The notes: generated from the sequence alone by a model not told the origin. Numbered from the stretch's first letter, positions 1 through 5,774 are shown. The stretch: DNA of 7,176 nt from JAAFHS01 sp046049665 (GCA_046049665.1 JBJOQW010000140.1:1-7176); one strand, 5' to 3'. Translations and numbers: made by a program.

Positions 1-242
1 GCCGGGAGGAACGGTATTTGCGGGCAACATTCGGCCCCGCTTATGAGGCCTATGCCGCGCGTGTGCCGAAGATTTGGCCAAAGATCAGCCTGTTCTCAAC
101 GCCTTCAGAAATTACGTTCAGCGTTGCATCACTGCGGGGCAATTTCTTTGACGCCATGGTGTTCCTGTCCTTTATCCCATTGGCGGAATTGCTGAAGGAA
201 TTGAAGGAATATGGCCTTATCCCGACGTTTCCCTTGTACTGA
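1..242 (+). CDS. 3' end of a methyltransferase-family (isoprenylcysteine carboxyl methyltransferase-like) membrane protein, partial
   Basis: Open from the left edge; the first complete codon is at 3 and the TGA stop is at 240-242. About 79 C-terminal residues are visible. They begin with a REERYLRATFG-x-AYEAYAARVP segment, which resembles the conserved cytoplasmic end of the ICMT / phospholipid-methyltransferase (PEMT-like) family, where an E-x-x-L-x-x-x-F-G-x-x-Y-x-x-Y pattern forms part of the SAM site. A tail follows with a hydrophobic stretch (FFDAMVFLSFIPLAELL) that could be a last membrane segment or an amphipathic helix, and the protein ends in PTFPLY. Known for the family: SAM-dependent methyl transfer in the membrane. 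Substrate is unknown here. The stop lies only 2 bp before the next start, which suggests co-transcription and translational coupling with the racemase gene. The family call rests on one motif in a partial protein, so it is moderate. Confidence 0.62.
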   Translation, partial: REERYLRATFGPAYEAYAARVPKIWPKISLFSTPSEITFSVASLRGNFFDAMVFLSFIPLAELLKELKEYGLIPTFPLY

Positions 243-244
243 CC

Positions 245-1207
245 GTGATCACGGTCACAGCTGAAACCCTTCGTCTGGCGCAGGTCTTTACCATTGCGCG
301 GGGGTCAAAGACGGCAGCGCATGTGCTGACGGTGTCGGTGACGCGCGGGGATGTTACGGGGCGTGGGGAATGTGTGCCCTATGCGCGTTACGGCGAAACG
401 CTGGAATCGGTGGCAGCGCAGATCATGGGCTTGCCGGCAGACATCACGCGCGAAGTGTTGCAGGATGCCTTGCCAGCCGGGGCTGCGCGTAACGCAGTGG
501 ATTGCGCACTGTGGGATCATGCGGCAAAGGCCGCGGGGCGGCGGGTCTGGCAGCTTGCGGGCCTGCCTGCACCGGGGCCAAAGACGACGGCCTATACGCT
601 ATCGCTGGACACGCCGGAAAACATGCGGATGGCGGCGGCGGCAAACGCGCACCGGCCCATCCTGAAGATCAAGCTGGGCACAGCGGATGACATGCCGCGG
701 CTGGAGGCCGTGCGGGCTGGCGCGCCCAAGTCCACGCTGATTATCGACGCGAATGAGGGCTGGACACCCGAGGTCTATGCCGATCTTGCGCCACATCTGG
801 TGCGGGCAGGTGTGGCGCTGGTGGAACAGCCCTTGCCTGCGGGGGCGGACGGGATGCTGGCAGAAATGGCGCGACCCTTGCCGGTATGTGCGGATGAGGC
901 GTGCTTTGACCGGGCCAGTCTGCCGGGGCTGGCAGGCAAGTATGATCTGGTGAACATCAAGCTGGACAAGACTGGGGGGCTGACCGAAGGGCTGGCCACG
1001 CGCGATGCGGCGCTTGCGGCAGGGTTTGGCGTGATGGTGGGCTGCATGGTGGGCACTTCACTGGCGATGGCGCCTGCGGTGCTGCTGGCACAAGGGGCGG
1101 CGTTCACAGACCTTGACGGCCCTTTGTTATTGGCCGAAGACCGCATTCACCCGCTCGTCTATGGTGATCAGGGCGTGCACCCGCCCGAAGCGGCCTTGTG
1201 GGGTTAG
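245..1207 (+). CDS. dgcA: Enolase-superfamily racemase/epimerase: N-acetyl-D-glutamate racemase DgcA or L-Ala-D/L-Glu (dipeptide) epimerase
   Basis: A 320-residue protein of the usual length for the muconate-lactonizing clade of the enolase superfamily. The N-terminal capping domain (about residues 1-110) contains the GECVPYARYGET segment. The barrel follows and carries every expected catalytic element: KxK at K141/K143, metal ligands D168 (in DANEGW), E194 (in VEQPL) and D217 (in ADEAC), and the opposite-face base K239 (in NIKLDKTGG). A DxD pair at D289/D291 (DLDGP) matches the motif that in dipeptide epimerases binds the substrate ammonium group. The family does 1,1-proton transfer: racemisation of N-acetyl-Glu in D-glutamate catabolism, or epimerisation of L-Ala-D-Glu in murein peptide recycling. 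Sequence alone does not separate the two, so the symbol is provisional; no dgcN is seen beside it. The start is GTG, 2 bp after the upstream stop, with no clear Shine-Dalgarno, consistent with coupling. A D-amino-acid aminotransferase downstream supports a D-amino-acid role. Confidence 0.85.
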   Translation: MITVTAETLRLAQVFTIARGSKTAAHVLTVSVTRGDVTGRGECVPYARYGETLESVAAQIMGLPADITREVLQDALPAGAARNAVDCALWDHAAKAAGRRVWQLAGLPAPGPKTTAYTLSLDTPENMRMAAAANAHRPILKIKLGTADDMPRLEAVRAGAPKSTLIIDANEGWTPEVYADLAPHLVRAGVALVEQPLPAGADGMLAEMARPLPVCADEACFDRASLPGLAGKYDLVNIKLDKTGGLTEGLATRDAALAAGFGVMVGCMVGTSLAMAPAVLLAQGAAFTDLDGPLLLAEDRIHPLVYGDQGVHPPEAALWG

Positions 1208-1209
1208 GC

Positions 1210-1830
1210 GTGGATCATGCGGTCATCCTTGATACCGAATTTCTGACGAACGAAGATTCCTTTCGCCGCATGTGGAACGGCCCGGATGACCCCGACCCGG
1301 TGGTCGTGCAGATTGGCGCGGTGCGCCTTGCCCTACAGGGTGATTTCGCCATCGGTGCCAGCTTTTCGCAATTGGTGTGCCCGGTTGACCGGTTTGGCCA
1401 GCCGATTGGGCTGCACCCCGCCTTTACCGCGCTGACGGGCATTGATGCGGGCGCAGTGGCCGCGCAAGGCCAGCCCCTGGCGGCGGCGCTGGCGGCGTTT
1501 GATGCGTTCTCGGAAGGTGCGCCCATTTGGTCATGGGGCAAGGATGAACTGAACATGATCGCCATCAGCACGTGGATTGCAGGCCTGCCGCCACCGATAC
1601 CTGCCCACCGCTTTGGCAATGCCTGCCATCTGCTGTTGCGCGCCGGGGTGCCACTGGACACCGTCAAGGTGCTGCGCAGCCATTCGCTTTGTGCCAATTT
1701 CAGCCTGACGCCCCCAGCAGGCCGCGCCCATGATGCCGCCCATGATGCACGCTGCGTTGCCACGGTTTTGCGGCACCTGCTGGTGACGGGCCAACTGGCT
1801 GCCGACAGTCTGCACAACACCGCCTCTTGA
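1210..1830 (+). CDS. Small DEDDh-type 3'-5' exonuclease family protein
   Basis: About 206 residues forming a single nuclease domain. Exo I is visible at the N-terminus as VILDTEF (D8 and E10 from this start). Exo II is probably the aspartate in WGKDELN (D112). Exo III is HDAAHDA, giving the H-x4-D spacing (H174/D179) that marks the DEDDh subgroup, as in RNase T, oligoribonuclease and DnaQ epsilon. The family hydrolyses nucleotides from 3' ends using two divalent metals; the substrate here (DNA, RNA or oligonucleotides) cannot be told. Two GTG starts are possible: 1198, overlapping the racemase gene by 10 bp and adding four residues (MGLG), and 1210, 2 bp after its stop with GGGG six bases upstream. 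I chose 1210 because beta-strand 1 begins almost at once, but either could be right. It sits in a run of same-strand genes and is followed 54 bp later by the aminotransferase. Confidence 0.8.
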   Translation: MDHAVILDTEFLTNEDSFRRMWNGPDDPDPVVVQIGAVRLALQGDFAIGASFSQLVCPVDRFGQPIGLHPAFTALTGIDAGAVAAQGQPLAAALAAFDAFSEGAPIWSWGKDELNMIAISTWIAGLPPPIPAHRFGNACHLLLRAGVPLDTVKVLRSHSLCANFSLTPPAGRAHDAAHDARCVATVLRHLLVTGQLAADSLHNTAS

Positions 1831-1884
1831 CCCGCTGCCCCTTGTGCCCGATGAACACCGCGTCATTGCAAAAGGATCACCCCC

Positions 1885-2748
1885 ATGACCCGCACAGTTT
1901 ACGTCAACGGCACGTACCTGCCCGAAGATCAGGCCACGGTTTCGATCTTTGATCGTGGGTTCCTTATGGCTGACGGGGTGTATGAGGTGACGTCGGTGCT
2001 GGATGGCAAGCTGATTGATTTTGAAGGCCATGCCATTCGCCTTGACCGGTCCTTGTCAGAGCTGGACATGACCAGCCCGATCACGAGCGAGGCGCTGGCC
2101 GACATGTTCCGCGAGCTGGTGCGGTTGAACGGCATTGATCAGGGTATGATCTATCTGCAGATCACGCGGGGCAATCCGGGTGACCGCAGTTTCGTGTTCC
2201 CCGATGCCAGCCTGCCTGCCACGATCGTGGCATTCACGCAGAACATCCCGAACCTTGCCGATGCGCCTGCTGCAAAGACGGGCTTCAAGGTGATTTCCGT
2301 GCCGGACATGCGGTGGGGCCGGGTGGATATCAAGACGACACAGCTTTTGTACCCGTCGATGGCCAAGATGATGGCCAAGAAGGCGGGGGTGGATGACAGC
2401 TGGTTTGTGGCCGATGATGGCGGCATTACCGAAGGCACGTCGAACAACGCCTATATCGTGAAGGGCAACCGCATCATCACCCGGCAACTGAGCACGGATA
2501 TCCTGCACGGCATCACGCGGGCGTCGGTGCTGCGCTTTGCCGCCGAGGCGCAGTTCGAGGTGGAAGAACGCCCCTTTACCGTGGCCGAGGCGCAAGCGGC
2601 GGATGAGGCGTTTTCGACGGCGGCCAGCATTTTCGTGATGCCGGTGGTCGAGGTGGATGGCAAGCCCGTAGGCAGTGGCAAGCCCGGCCCGGTAGCGGTA
2701 CGCCTGCGCGAGATCTATCTGGACGAAATGCGCAAGACGGCGATCTGA
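1885..2748 (+). CDS. dat: D-amino-acid aminotransferase (class IV PLP-dependent)
   Basis: A 287-residue protein, close to the length of Bacillus D-amino-acid transaminase. Fold type IV features are in order: FDRGFLMADGVYEV at 22-35, ITRGN near 93-97, the probable PLP Schiff-base lysine K150 in RWGRVDIKT, E183 in ITEGTSNNAY (contacts the cofactor ring nitrogen in this fold), LHGITR at 207-212 and STAAS at 244-248. It is expected to transfer the amino group between D-amino acids such as D-Ala or D-Glu and 2-oxo acids in the cytoplasm, linking D-Ala, D-Glu and pyruvate/2-oxoglutarate. Branched-chain aminotransferase and aminodeoxychorismate lyase share the fold; the RGFLMADGVYE pattern and length favour the D-amino-acid enzyme. 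The start is ATG with AAAGGA at 1871-1876, 8 bases upstream, a good ribosome site. It is the last gene of the plus-strand unit, and a strong terminator overlaps its stop codon. Confidence 0.9.
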   Translation: MTRTVYVNGTYLPEDQATVSIFDRGFLMADGVYEVTSVLDGKLIDFEGHAIRLDRSLSELDMTSPITSEALADMFRELVRLNGIDQGMIYLQITRGNPGDRSFVFPDASLPATIVAFTQNIPNLADAPAAKTGFKVISVPDMRWGRVDIKTTQLLYPSMAKMMAKKAGVDDSWFVADDGGITEGTSNNAYIVKGNRIITRQLSTDILHGITRASVLRFAAEAQFEVEERPFTVAEAQAADEAFSTAASIFVMPVVEVDGKPVGSGKPGPVAVRLREIYLDEMRKTAI

Positions 2749-2773
2749 ACTGTCCCATCGTGGGACAGTTTTT
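2748..2773 (+). terminator. Intrinsic terminator of the racemase-exonuclease-aminotransferase unit
   Basis: A perfect 10-bp inverted repeat, AACTGTCCCA (2748-2757) and TGGGACAGTT (2761-2770), with a 3-base TCG loop, runs into a T tract (2769-2773). The left arm begins on the last base of the aminotransferase stop codon, so the hairpin starts with no spacer. The shape is typical of a rho-independent terminator on the plus strand. An A-rich stretch is not present on the left, so use in the opposite direction is less likely. Confidence 0.9.
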
Positions 2774-2796
2774 GCGGCCAATGAATTCAACAGGTT

Positions 2797-2819
2797 ACAA
2801 AAGCGTTTTCAGCTTTTGT
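2797..2819. repeat. Short inverted repeat in the convergent gap, possible secondary or bidirectional terminator
   Basis: ACAAAAGC (2797-2804) and GCTTTTGT (2812-2819) are perfect 8-base complements around a 7-base loop. It lies between the convergent aminotransferase and RTX genes. The stem is A/T-rich with T runs on both strands, so it could stop leftover transcription from either side, but it has no long GC stem. The rest of the 152-bp gap (2749-2900) holds the two other hairpins listed here and no plausible gene. Confidence 0.4.
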
Positions 2820-2868
2820 TAACGGATAGGGCTTTGGTGTGGGCTGCCGGACATTAAAGTGGCAAGCA

Positions 2869-2892
2869 GGGATGGGCAATGGTGCCCATCCC
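2869..2892 (-). terminator. Perfect 10-bp hairpin just after the long RTX gene, possible terminator
   Basis: GGGATGGGCA (2869-2878) and TGCCCATCCC (2883-2892) are exact complements around a 4-base loop (ATGG). The hairpin starts 8 bases beyond the TAA stop of the minus-strand RTX gene. It is GC-rich and stable, but on the minus strand it is followed by TGCTTGCCACTTT, not a clean T run. It may therefore act as an mRNA 3' end stabiliser or a weak terminator. Confidence 0.5.
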
Positions 2893-2900
2893 CCATCCGG

Positions 2901-4277
2901 TTAGGCCGCGCGGGTGACCACGATATCATTCGGCTGAATGCTTGAGGCCAGCGTGCCTTCAAGCACCGCAAAGATCGTGCCGCCCACGGCCACGCGCAGC
3001 GTGCCGTTCGGCCCCGCAGTCAGCGTGACATTGGTGTTGGGCACGTCAGCGGAAACTTCGATCTGCAACTGATCAGTGCCCGGCACAAAGTCATAGACGC
3101 GCACCCAGTCTTCGGTGGTTGCCAAAGACTCTGGCCCGATCACACGGAACGTATCAGCGCCGGCGTTTCCATACAGATGGTCGCCGTCATCGCCAATCAG
3201 CACGTCACTGCCGGCGCCGCCAAACAGGCGGTCAAACTCGTCGGTCGACCCTGCTGCATCCAGCGCGCTGATCGTATCATTATCGGCATCGCCAAAAAGC
3301 TCGTCCGTGCCGCCGCCACCGGTTATCACATCATCGCCCGCCTCACCGTAAACCGTGTCATCGCCGGTGTCGCGATAACCCGGCACGCCATTGGCCAAGG
3401 CCCCGGCAAGCAACGTGTCATTGCCGGCCCCAAGACGCACGAAATCTGCGCCATCCCCTGCTGCGACCACGTCGTTGCCATCACCACCGAACAGGCTGTC
3501 AAGGCCGTTGAACCCATCGATCGAATCGTTGCCAAGGCCGCCATAAACGGTGTCTGCGCCAGCTGATGCATCAATCAGATCATCACCATCATCGCCCGAG
3601 ATACTGTCATTTCCGCTGTCAGCGGCAATCGTGTCGCGCCCGGCACCGCCCGAAATCGTGTCGTTGCCCCCTGCGCCTGTGATCAGGTCGTTGCCTTCAC
3701 CGCCAAAGTACTGGTCATTGCCGGAAAAGCCCGTCAGCACATCGTCGCCAGCCTCGCCGGACAGCGTGTCATTCTGCAAGTTGCCGTTCAGCGTGTCATT
3801 CCCGTCACCGCCATTGAGGACACCGTCCCCGGAGCCGCCCGCCAGAAGGTCATCACCCGCGCCGCCAAACAACGTGTCGACACCGGCATCACCTTCGACC
3901 GTATCATTGCCGTCGCCGCCATAGACCAGGTCAGAACCATCTTCACCAAGGACGGTATCATTGCCCGGCCCACCCGCCACGGTATCAAGCCCGTAGCCAC
4001 CCTTCAGGCTGTCATTGCCAAGGCCACCATTCACAAGGTCGCTGCCTCTGTCCGCCTCGATCGTGTCTTCGCCCGGCCCGCCAAAGATTGTATCATTGCC
4101 GTCGCCGCCAAGCACCCGGTCATTACCAAGACCGACTTCCAGCAGATCATCACCTTGTGTGCATGCAAGACTATCGTTGCCATCCGCCGGCCCATCACCG
4201 CCATCTGAAACACCCGATGACCCATCAAAAAGAAGGCCGCCAATCAACAGCAGCGGCAACAAGACCAGTAATTCCAT
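2901..4277 (-). CDS. RTX calcium-binding repeat protein, long paralogue (hemolysin-type nonapeptide repeats, N-terminal hydrophobic segment)
   Basis: A 458-residue, strongly acidic protein. Residues 2-16 are hydrophobic (ELLVLLPLLLIGGLL), followed by FDG and an acidic Gly/Ser/Asp linker. Residues 33-293 are 29 consecutive nonapeptides of the GGxGxDxUx type without a register slip. A short break (294-304) precedes four more (305-340), then a spacer and degenerate repeats to about 381. The C-terminal 77 residues contain VYDFVPGTDQLQI and end in DIVVTRAA, like the end domain of many type I secretion substrates. Family knowledge: such repeats fold into a parallel beta-roll binding one Ca2+ per turn, outside the cytoplasm. 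No catalytic domain is seen, so a structural, adhesive or matrix role is possible but not shown. The start at 4277 was chosen because the short paralogue has the same MELL N-terminus; the only in-frame alternative upstream is a TTG at 4295. It is the last gene of the minus-strand run. Confidence 0.88.
   Translation of the reverse strand: MELLVLLPLLLIGGLLFDGSSGVSDGGDGPADGNDSLACTQGDDLLEVGLGNDRVLGGDGNDTIFGGPGEDTIEADRGSDLVNGGLGNDSLKGGYGLDTVAGGPGNDTVLGEDGSDLVYGGDGNDTVEGDAGVDTLFGGAGDDLLAGGSGDGVLNGGDGNDTLNGNLQNDTLSGEAGDDVLTGFSGNDQYFGGEGNDLITGAGGNDTISGGAGRDTIAADSGNDSISGDDGDDLIDASAGADTVYGGLGNDSIDGFNGLDSLFGGDGNDVVAAGDGADFVRLGAGNDTLLAGALANGVPGYRDTGDDTVYGEAGDDVITGGGGTDELFGDADNDTISALDAAGSTDEFDRLFGGAGSDVLIGDDGDHLYGNAGADTFRVIGPESLATTEDWVRVYDFVPGTDQLQIEVSADVPNTNVTLTAGPNGTLRVAVGGTIFAVLEGTLASSIQPNDIVVTRAA
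3399..4181 (-). repeat. 29 tandem RTX nonapeptides (27-bp coding repeats)
   Basis: The stretch encodes 29 in-register nonads, from GNDSLACTQ to GNDTLLAGA, with consensus G-N-D-T-hydrophobic-x-G-G-x. Deviations are few: one nonad begins with Q (QNDTLSGEA), one lacks the second Asp (GDGVLNGGD), and one carries the only cysteine of the repeat block. At two nonads per coil this gives about 14 turns of beta-roll. Repeats vary at nucleotide level, so this is a protein-level repeat with old divergence and not a recent DNA expansion. Confidence 0.92.
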
Positions 4278-4281
4278 TTTA

Positions 4282-4288
4282 CCCCCCC
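4282..4288 (-). promoter_or_regulatory. G7 tract serving as the ribosome binding region of the long RTX gene
   Basis: On the minus strand seven consecutive G residues are followed by TAAA and then the ATG at 4277. No other purine-rich Shine-Dalgarno lies closer, so the G run is the probable ribosome contact. Its 4-base spacing is short. A homopolymer this close to a start could change translation if its length varies. Confidence 0.45.
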
Positions 4289-4325
4289 ACACCAACCCCG
4301 CAGATAATGCTGCAGAACGTCACCC

Positions 4326-4342
4326 GTTAACTCCAGGTTAAC
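4326..4342. promoter_or_regulatory. Two palindromic GTTAAC boxes one helical turn apart, upstream of the long RTX gene
   Basis: GTTAAC occurs at 4326-4331 and 4337-4342, 11 bp from start to start, so both face the same side of the helix. Each is a palindrome. On the minus strand a CATTAT (4/6 match to the -10 consensus) follows 15 bases after a TTAACG, so the boxes may overlap a promoter for the RTX gene. No regulator is recognised, and the pair can also fold as a 6-bp hairpin. The 168-bp gap 4278-4445 holds nothing else that I can support. Confidence 0.3.
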
Positions 4343-4445
4343 TTTTCGGGTCAGGGGAAGGGAATCGTATCGGCATGGGCTGATTGTGTGCGCCTGCGAA
4401 AGCGTTCTGGCGCAAAACGCATGACTGTTTCTGAACCGCGAGCAA

Positions 4446-4769
4446 TCAGCCGGGTTTTTTCACATTTTCCGTGAAGGCCACATCAAAGGCTGCTTTCTGT
4501 GCATCCGACGCGATGGTTTGATTCGCAGCTTTCCATTCGTCGTAGGGCATGCCGTAAAACATGGTGCGCGCATCCTCGCGCGGCAGGTCAACCCCTGCCT
4601 CAACCGCGGCTTCGTGCATCCAGCGCCCCAGACAATTGCGGCAGAACCCGGCAAGGTTCATCAAATCGATGTTCTGCACATCGGGGCGGTCTGCCATCAG
4701 GTGCTGGCGCAAACGGCGAAAGGCCGCAGCCTCAAGCGCCTGCTGCGTGGCGGGGTCAAGTTCGGGCAT
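4446..4769 (-). CDS. DUF1244 family protein
   Basis: A 107-residue soluble protein matching the DUF1244 family over its length. The core VQNIDLMNLAGFCRNCLGRW spans residues 31-50 and includes a CxxC (C43, C46). A second conserved block, YGMPYDEWK, is at 72-80. The C-terminus (KAAFDVAFTENVKKPG) looks helical and then unstructured. The family is small, mostly proteobacterial and of unknown function; the CxxC could bind metal or be redox-active, which is inference. The start at 4769 is fixed by an AGGAGG five bases upstream; an in-frame ATG at 4790 would place that site inside the coding region. It is 56 bp downstream of the short RTX gene on the same strand, so read-through from the amidohydrolase or RTX promoter is possible. 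Confidence 0.88.
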   Translation of the reverse strand: MPELDPATQQALEAAAFRRLRQHLMADRPDVQNIDLMNLAGFCRNCLGRWMHEAAVEAGVDLPREDARTMFYGMPYDEWKAANQTIASDAQKAAFDVAFTENVKKPG

Positions 4770-4774
4770 CGCAT

Positions 4775-4780
4775 CCTCCT
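4775..4780 (-). promoter_or_regulatory. Shine-Dalgarno AGGAGG fixing the DUF1244 start
   Basis: On the minus strand AGGAGG is followed by ATGCG and the ATG at 4769, a 5-base spacing. It is the strongest ribosome site in the window and decides between the starts at 4769 and 4790. Confidence 0.8.
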
Positions 4781-4825
4781 GCGGGAACATGCAGCCAGAC
4801 TAACCCAATGGTCGCCGCGCGCCAA

Positions 4826-5749
4826 TCAGCTTAGTGATTGAATTGTCAGTGATCCGGCACGGATCTGGTTTGCAGACACGCCTTCAAGGTTTGCAACGAT
4901 CTGACCGTTCAGCAGAATATTCAGCCCGTCGCCCGCGGCGTCATTTGCAAATGTCAGGGCACCGGTTGCGGGCCCATCGACCAGCACTGCGAGGGTTTCA
5001 AGCGCAGGGTCAAAGTCAATGATGGTGGTAATATCCGCACCAGATTGGGCCAGAACGGAAAAGTCATCGACACCGGTGCCGCCAGAGATCACATCGCCAT
5101 CATCGCCGACAAGCGTATCGTTGCCAGCGTCGCCCTGCAGCAGGTCAGGAACGGATTCGGCGCTGGACCCATTGGTCAGCCCGACCGTGGCCCGCCGCAG
5201 ATCGGCTTCGGTCAGATCATCACCGATATAGCTGCGCAGTTCTTCTTCAAAGGCGGCCAGATCAAGACCGGCAAGGTCTTCGGGCCCGCGATCCACCGTC
5301 ACCTCAAGGCCGATCAGCAGGTCATCGCCATCACCGCCGACCAAGGCATCACCCCCGGACGCGCCCAAAAGCAGATCACTTCCCGCGCCTCCGATCAGAT
5401 CATCATTGCCTGAGCCGCCGATCAGCGCATCATCACCGGCGCCACCGACCAGCTCATCATTGCCCCAGGCACCCAGCAGCAGGTCATCGCCGTTTCCGCC
5501 TTCCAGCAAGTCTGCGCCAAGTTCGCCCAGCAGCACATCGGTGCCATCGCCGCCTGACAGGCTGTCATTTCCGCCTGCCCCAAGGATCATGTTGTTGTCC
5601 GCATCACCCGACAGGGCACTGGCTGCATCGCTGTCACGGGTGACACTGCCATCCTGGCCAGCCGGTGGAGAGGATGCATCATCAGAACCACCGCCGTCAA
5701 AGGCAAGCCCAAGTACGGCAAGCGGCAAAAGGATCAGCAGCAATTCCAT
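4826..5749 (-). CDS. RTX calcium-binding repeat protein, short paralogue with a helical insert
   Basis: A 307-residue acidic protein built like the long RTX paralogue. The N-terminus MELLLILLPLAVLGLAFDG matches the other protein at 11 of 19 positions without gaps. An Asp/Ser-rich linker follows, then ten tandem nonapeptides at residues 60-149. A non-RTX insert of about 55 residues (about 150-208) has a helix-like, charged core (FEEELRSYIGDDLTEADLRR). Two or three more RTX motifs (from GNDTLVGDD) follow, and the C-terminal domain contains IDFDPALETLAVL and VANLEGV and ends in SLTIQSLS. Probably exported and Ca2+-binding; no enzyme domain is recognised. The start at 5749 has GGGGA six bases upstream; a possible ATG at 5770 lacks such a site. 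It lies 122 bp downstream of the amidohydrolase and 56 bp upstream of DUF1244, with a TATAAT suggesting its own promoter. Confidence 0.87.
   Translation of the reverse strand: MELLLILLPLAVLGLAFDGGGSDDASSPPAGQDGSVTRDSDAASALSGDADNNMILGAGGNDSLSGGDGTDVLLGELGADLLEGGNGDDLLLGAWGNDELVGGAGDDALIGGSGNDDLIGGAGSDLLLGASGGDALVGGDGDDLLIGLEVTVDRGPEDLAGLDLAAFEEELRSYIGDDLTEADLRRATVGLTNGSSAESVPDLLQGDAGNDTLVGDDGDVISGGTGVDDFSVLAQSGADITTIIDFDPALETLAVLVDGPATGALTFANDAAGDGLNILLNGQIVANLEGVSANQIRAGSLTIQSLS
5303..5572 (-). repeat. Ten tandem RTX nonapeptides of the short paralogue
   Basis: Encodes ten in-register nonads, from GNDSLSGGD to GDDLLIGLE. They are richer in leucine at the hydrophobic position (DLL, DVLL, DALI) than the long paralogue's repeats. 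The series ends abruptly at the helical insert. Confidence 0.9.
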
Positions 5750-5768
5750 AGCGAGTCCCCGGCAAGAC

Positions 5769-5774
5769 ATTATA
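5769..5774 (-). promoter_or_regulatory. Possible -10 box of the short RTX gene
   Basis: A perfect TATAAT on the minus strand lies 19 bp upstream of the ATG at 5749. Transcription would begin near 5761-5763 and leave a leader of only about 12-14 bases, just enough to include the GGGGA ribosome site. The matching -35 is weak (AAACAT or AAAACA at 17-18 bases), so an activator or an alternative sigma factor may be needed. A TTGACA at 5808-5813 is too far away (33 bases) to pair with it. Confidence 0.4.

Noticed and set aside
1215..1820. 201-codon minus-strand open frame opposite the exonuclease gene
   Set aside because: It mirrors the exonuclease gene in GC-rich codons; its translation shows no family motif, while the plus strand carries clear exonuclease motifs.
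2056..2790. 244-codon minus-strand open frame opposite the aminotransferase
   Set aside because: His/Arg-rich translation without recognisable motifs, running through the terminator hairpin; the aminotransferase on the plus strand is certain.
3177..3924. Plus-strand open frames opposite the long RTX gene, including a Ser/Pro-rich one
   Set aside because: Their low-complexity composition is the complement of Asp/Gly repeat codons, not a separate protein.
3399..4181. Regular 27-bp periodicity that could look like a CRISPR or satellite array
   Set aside because: The period is the RTX nonapeptide; units are diverged in DNA, there are no unique spacers and the frame stays open throughout.
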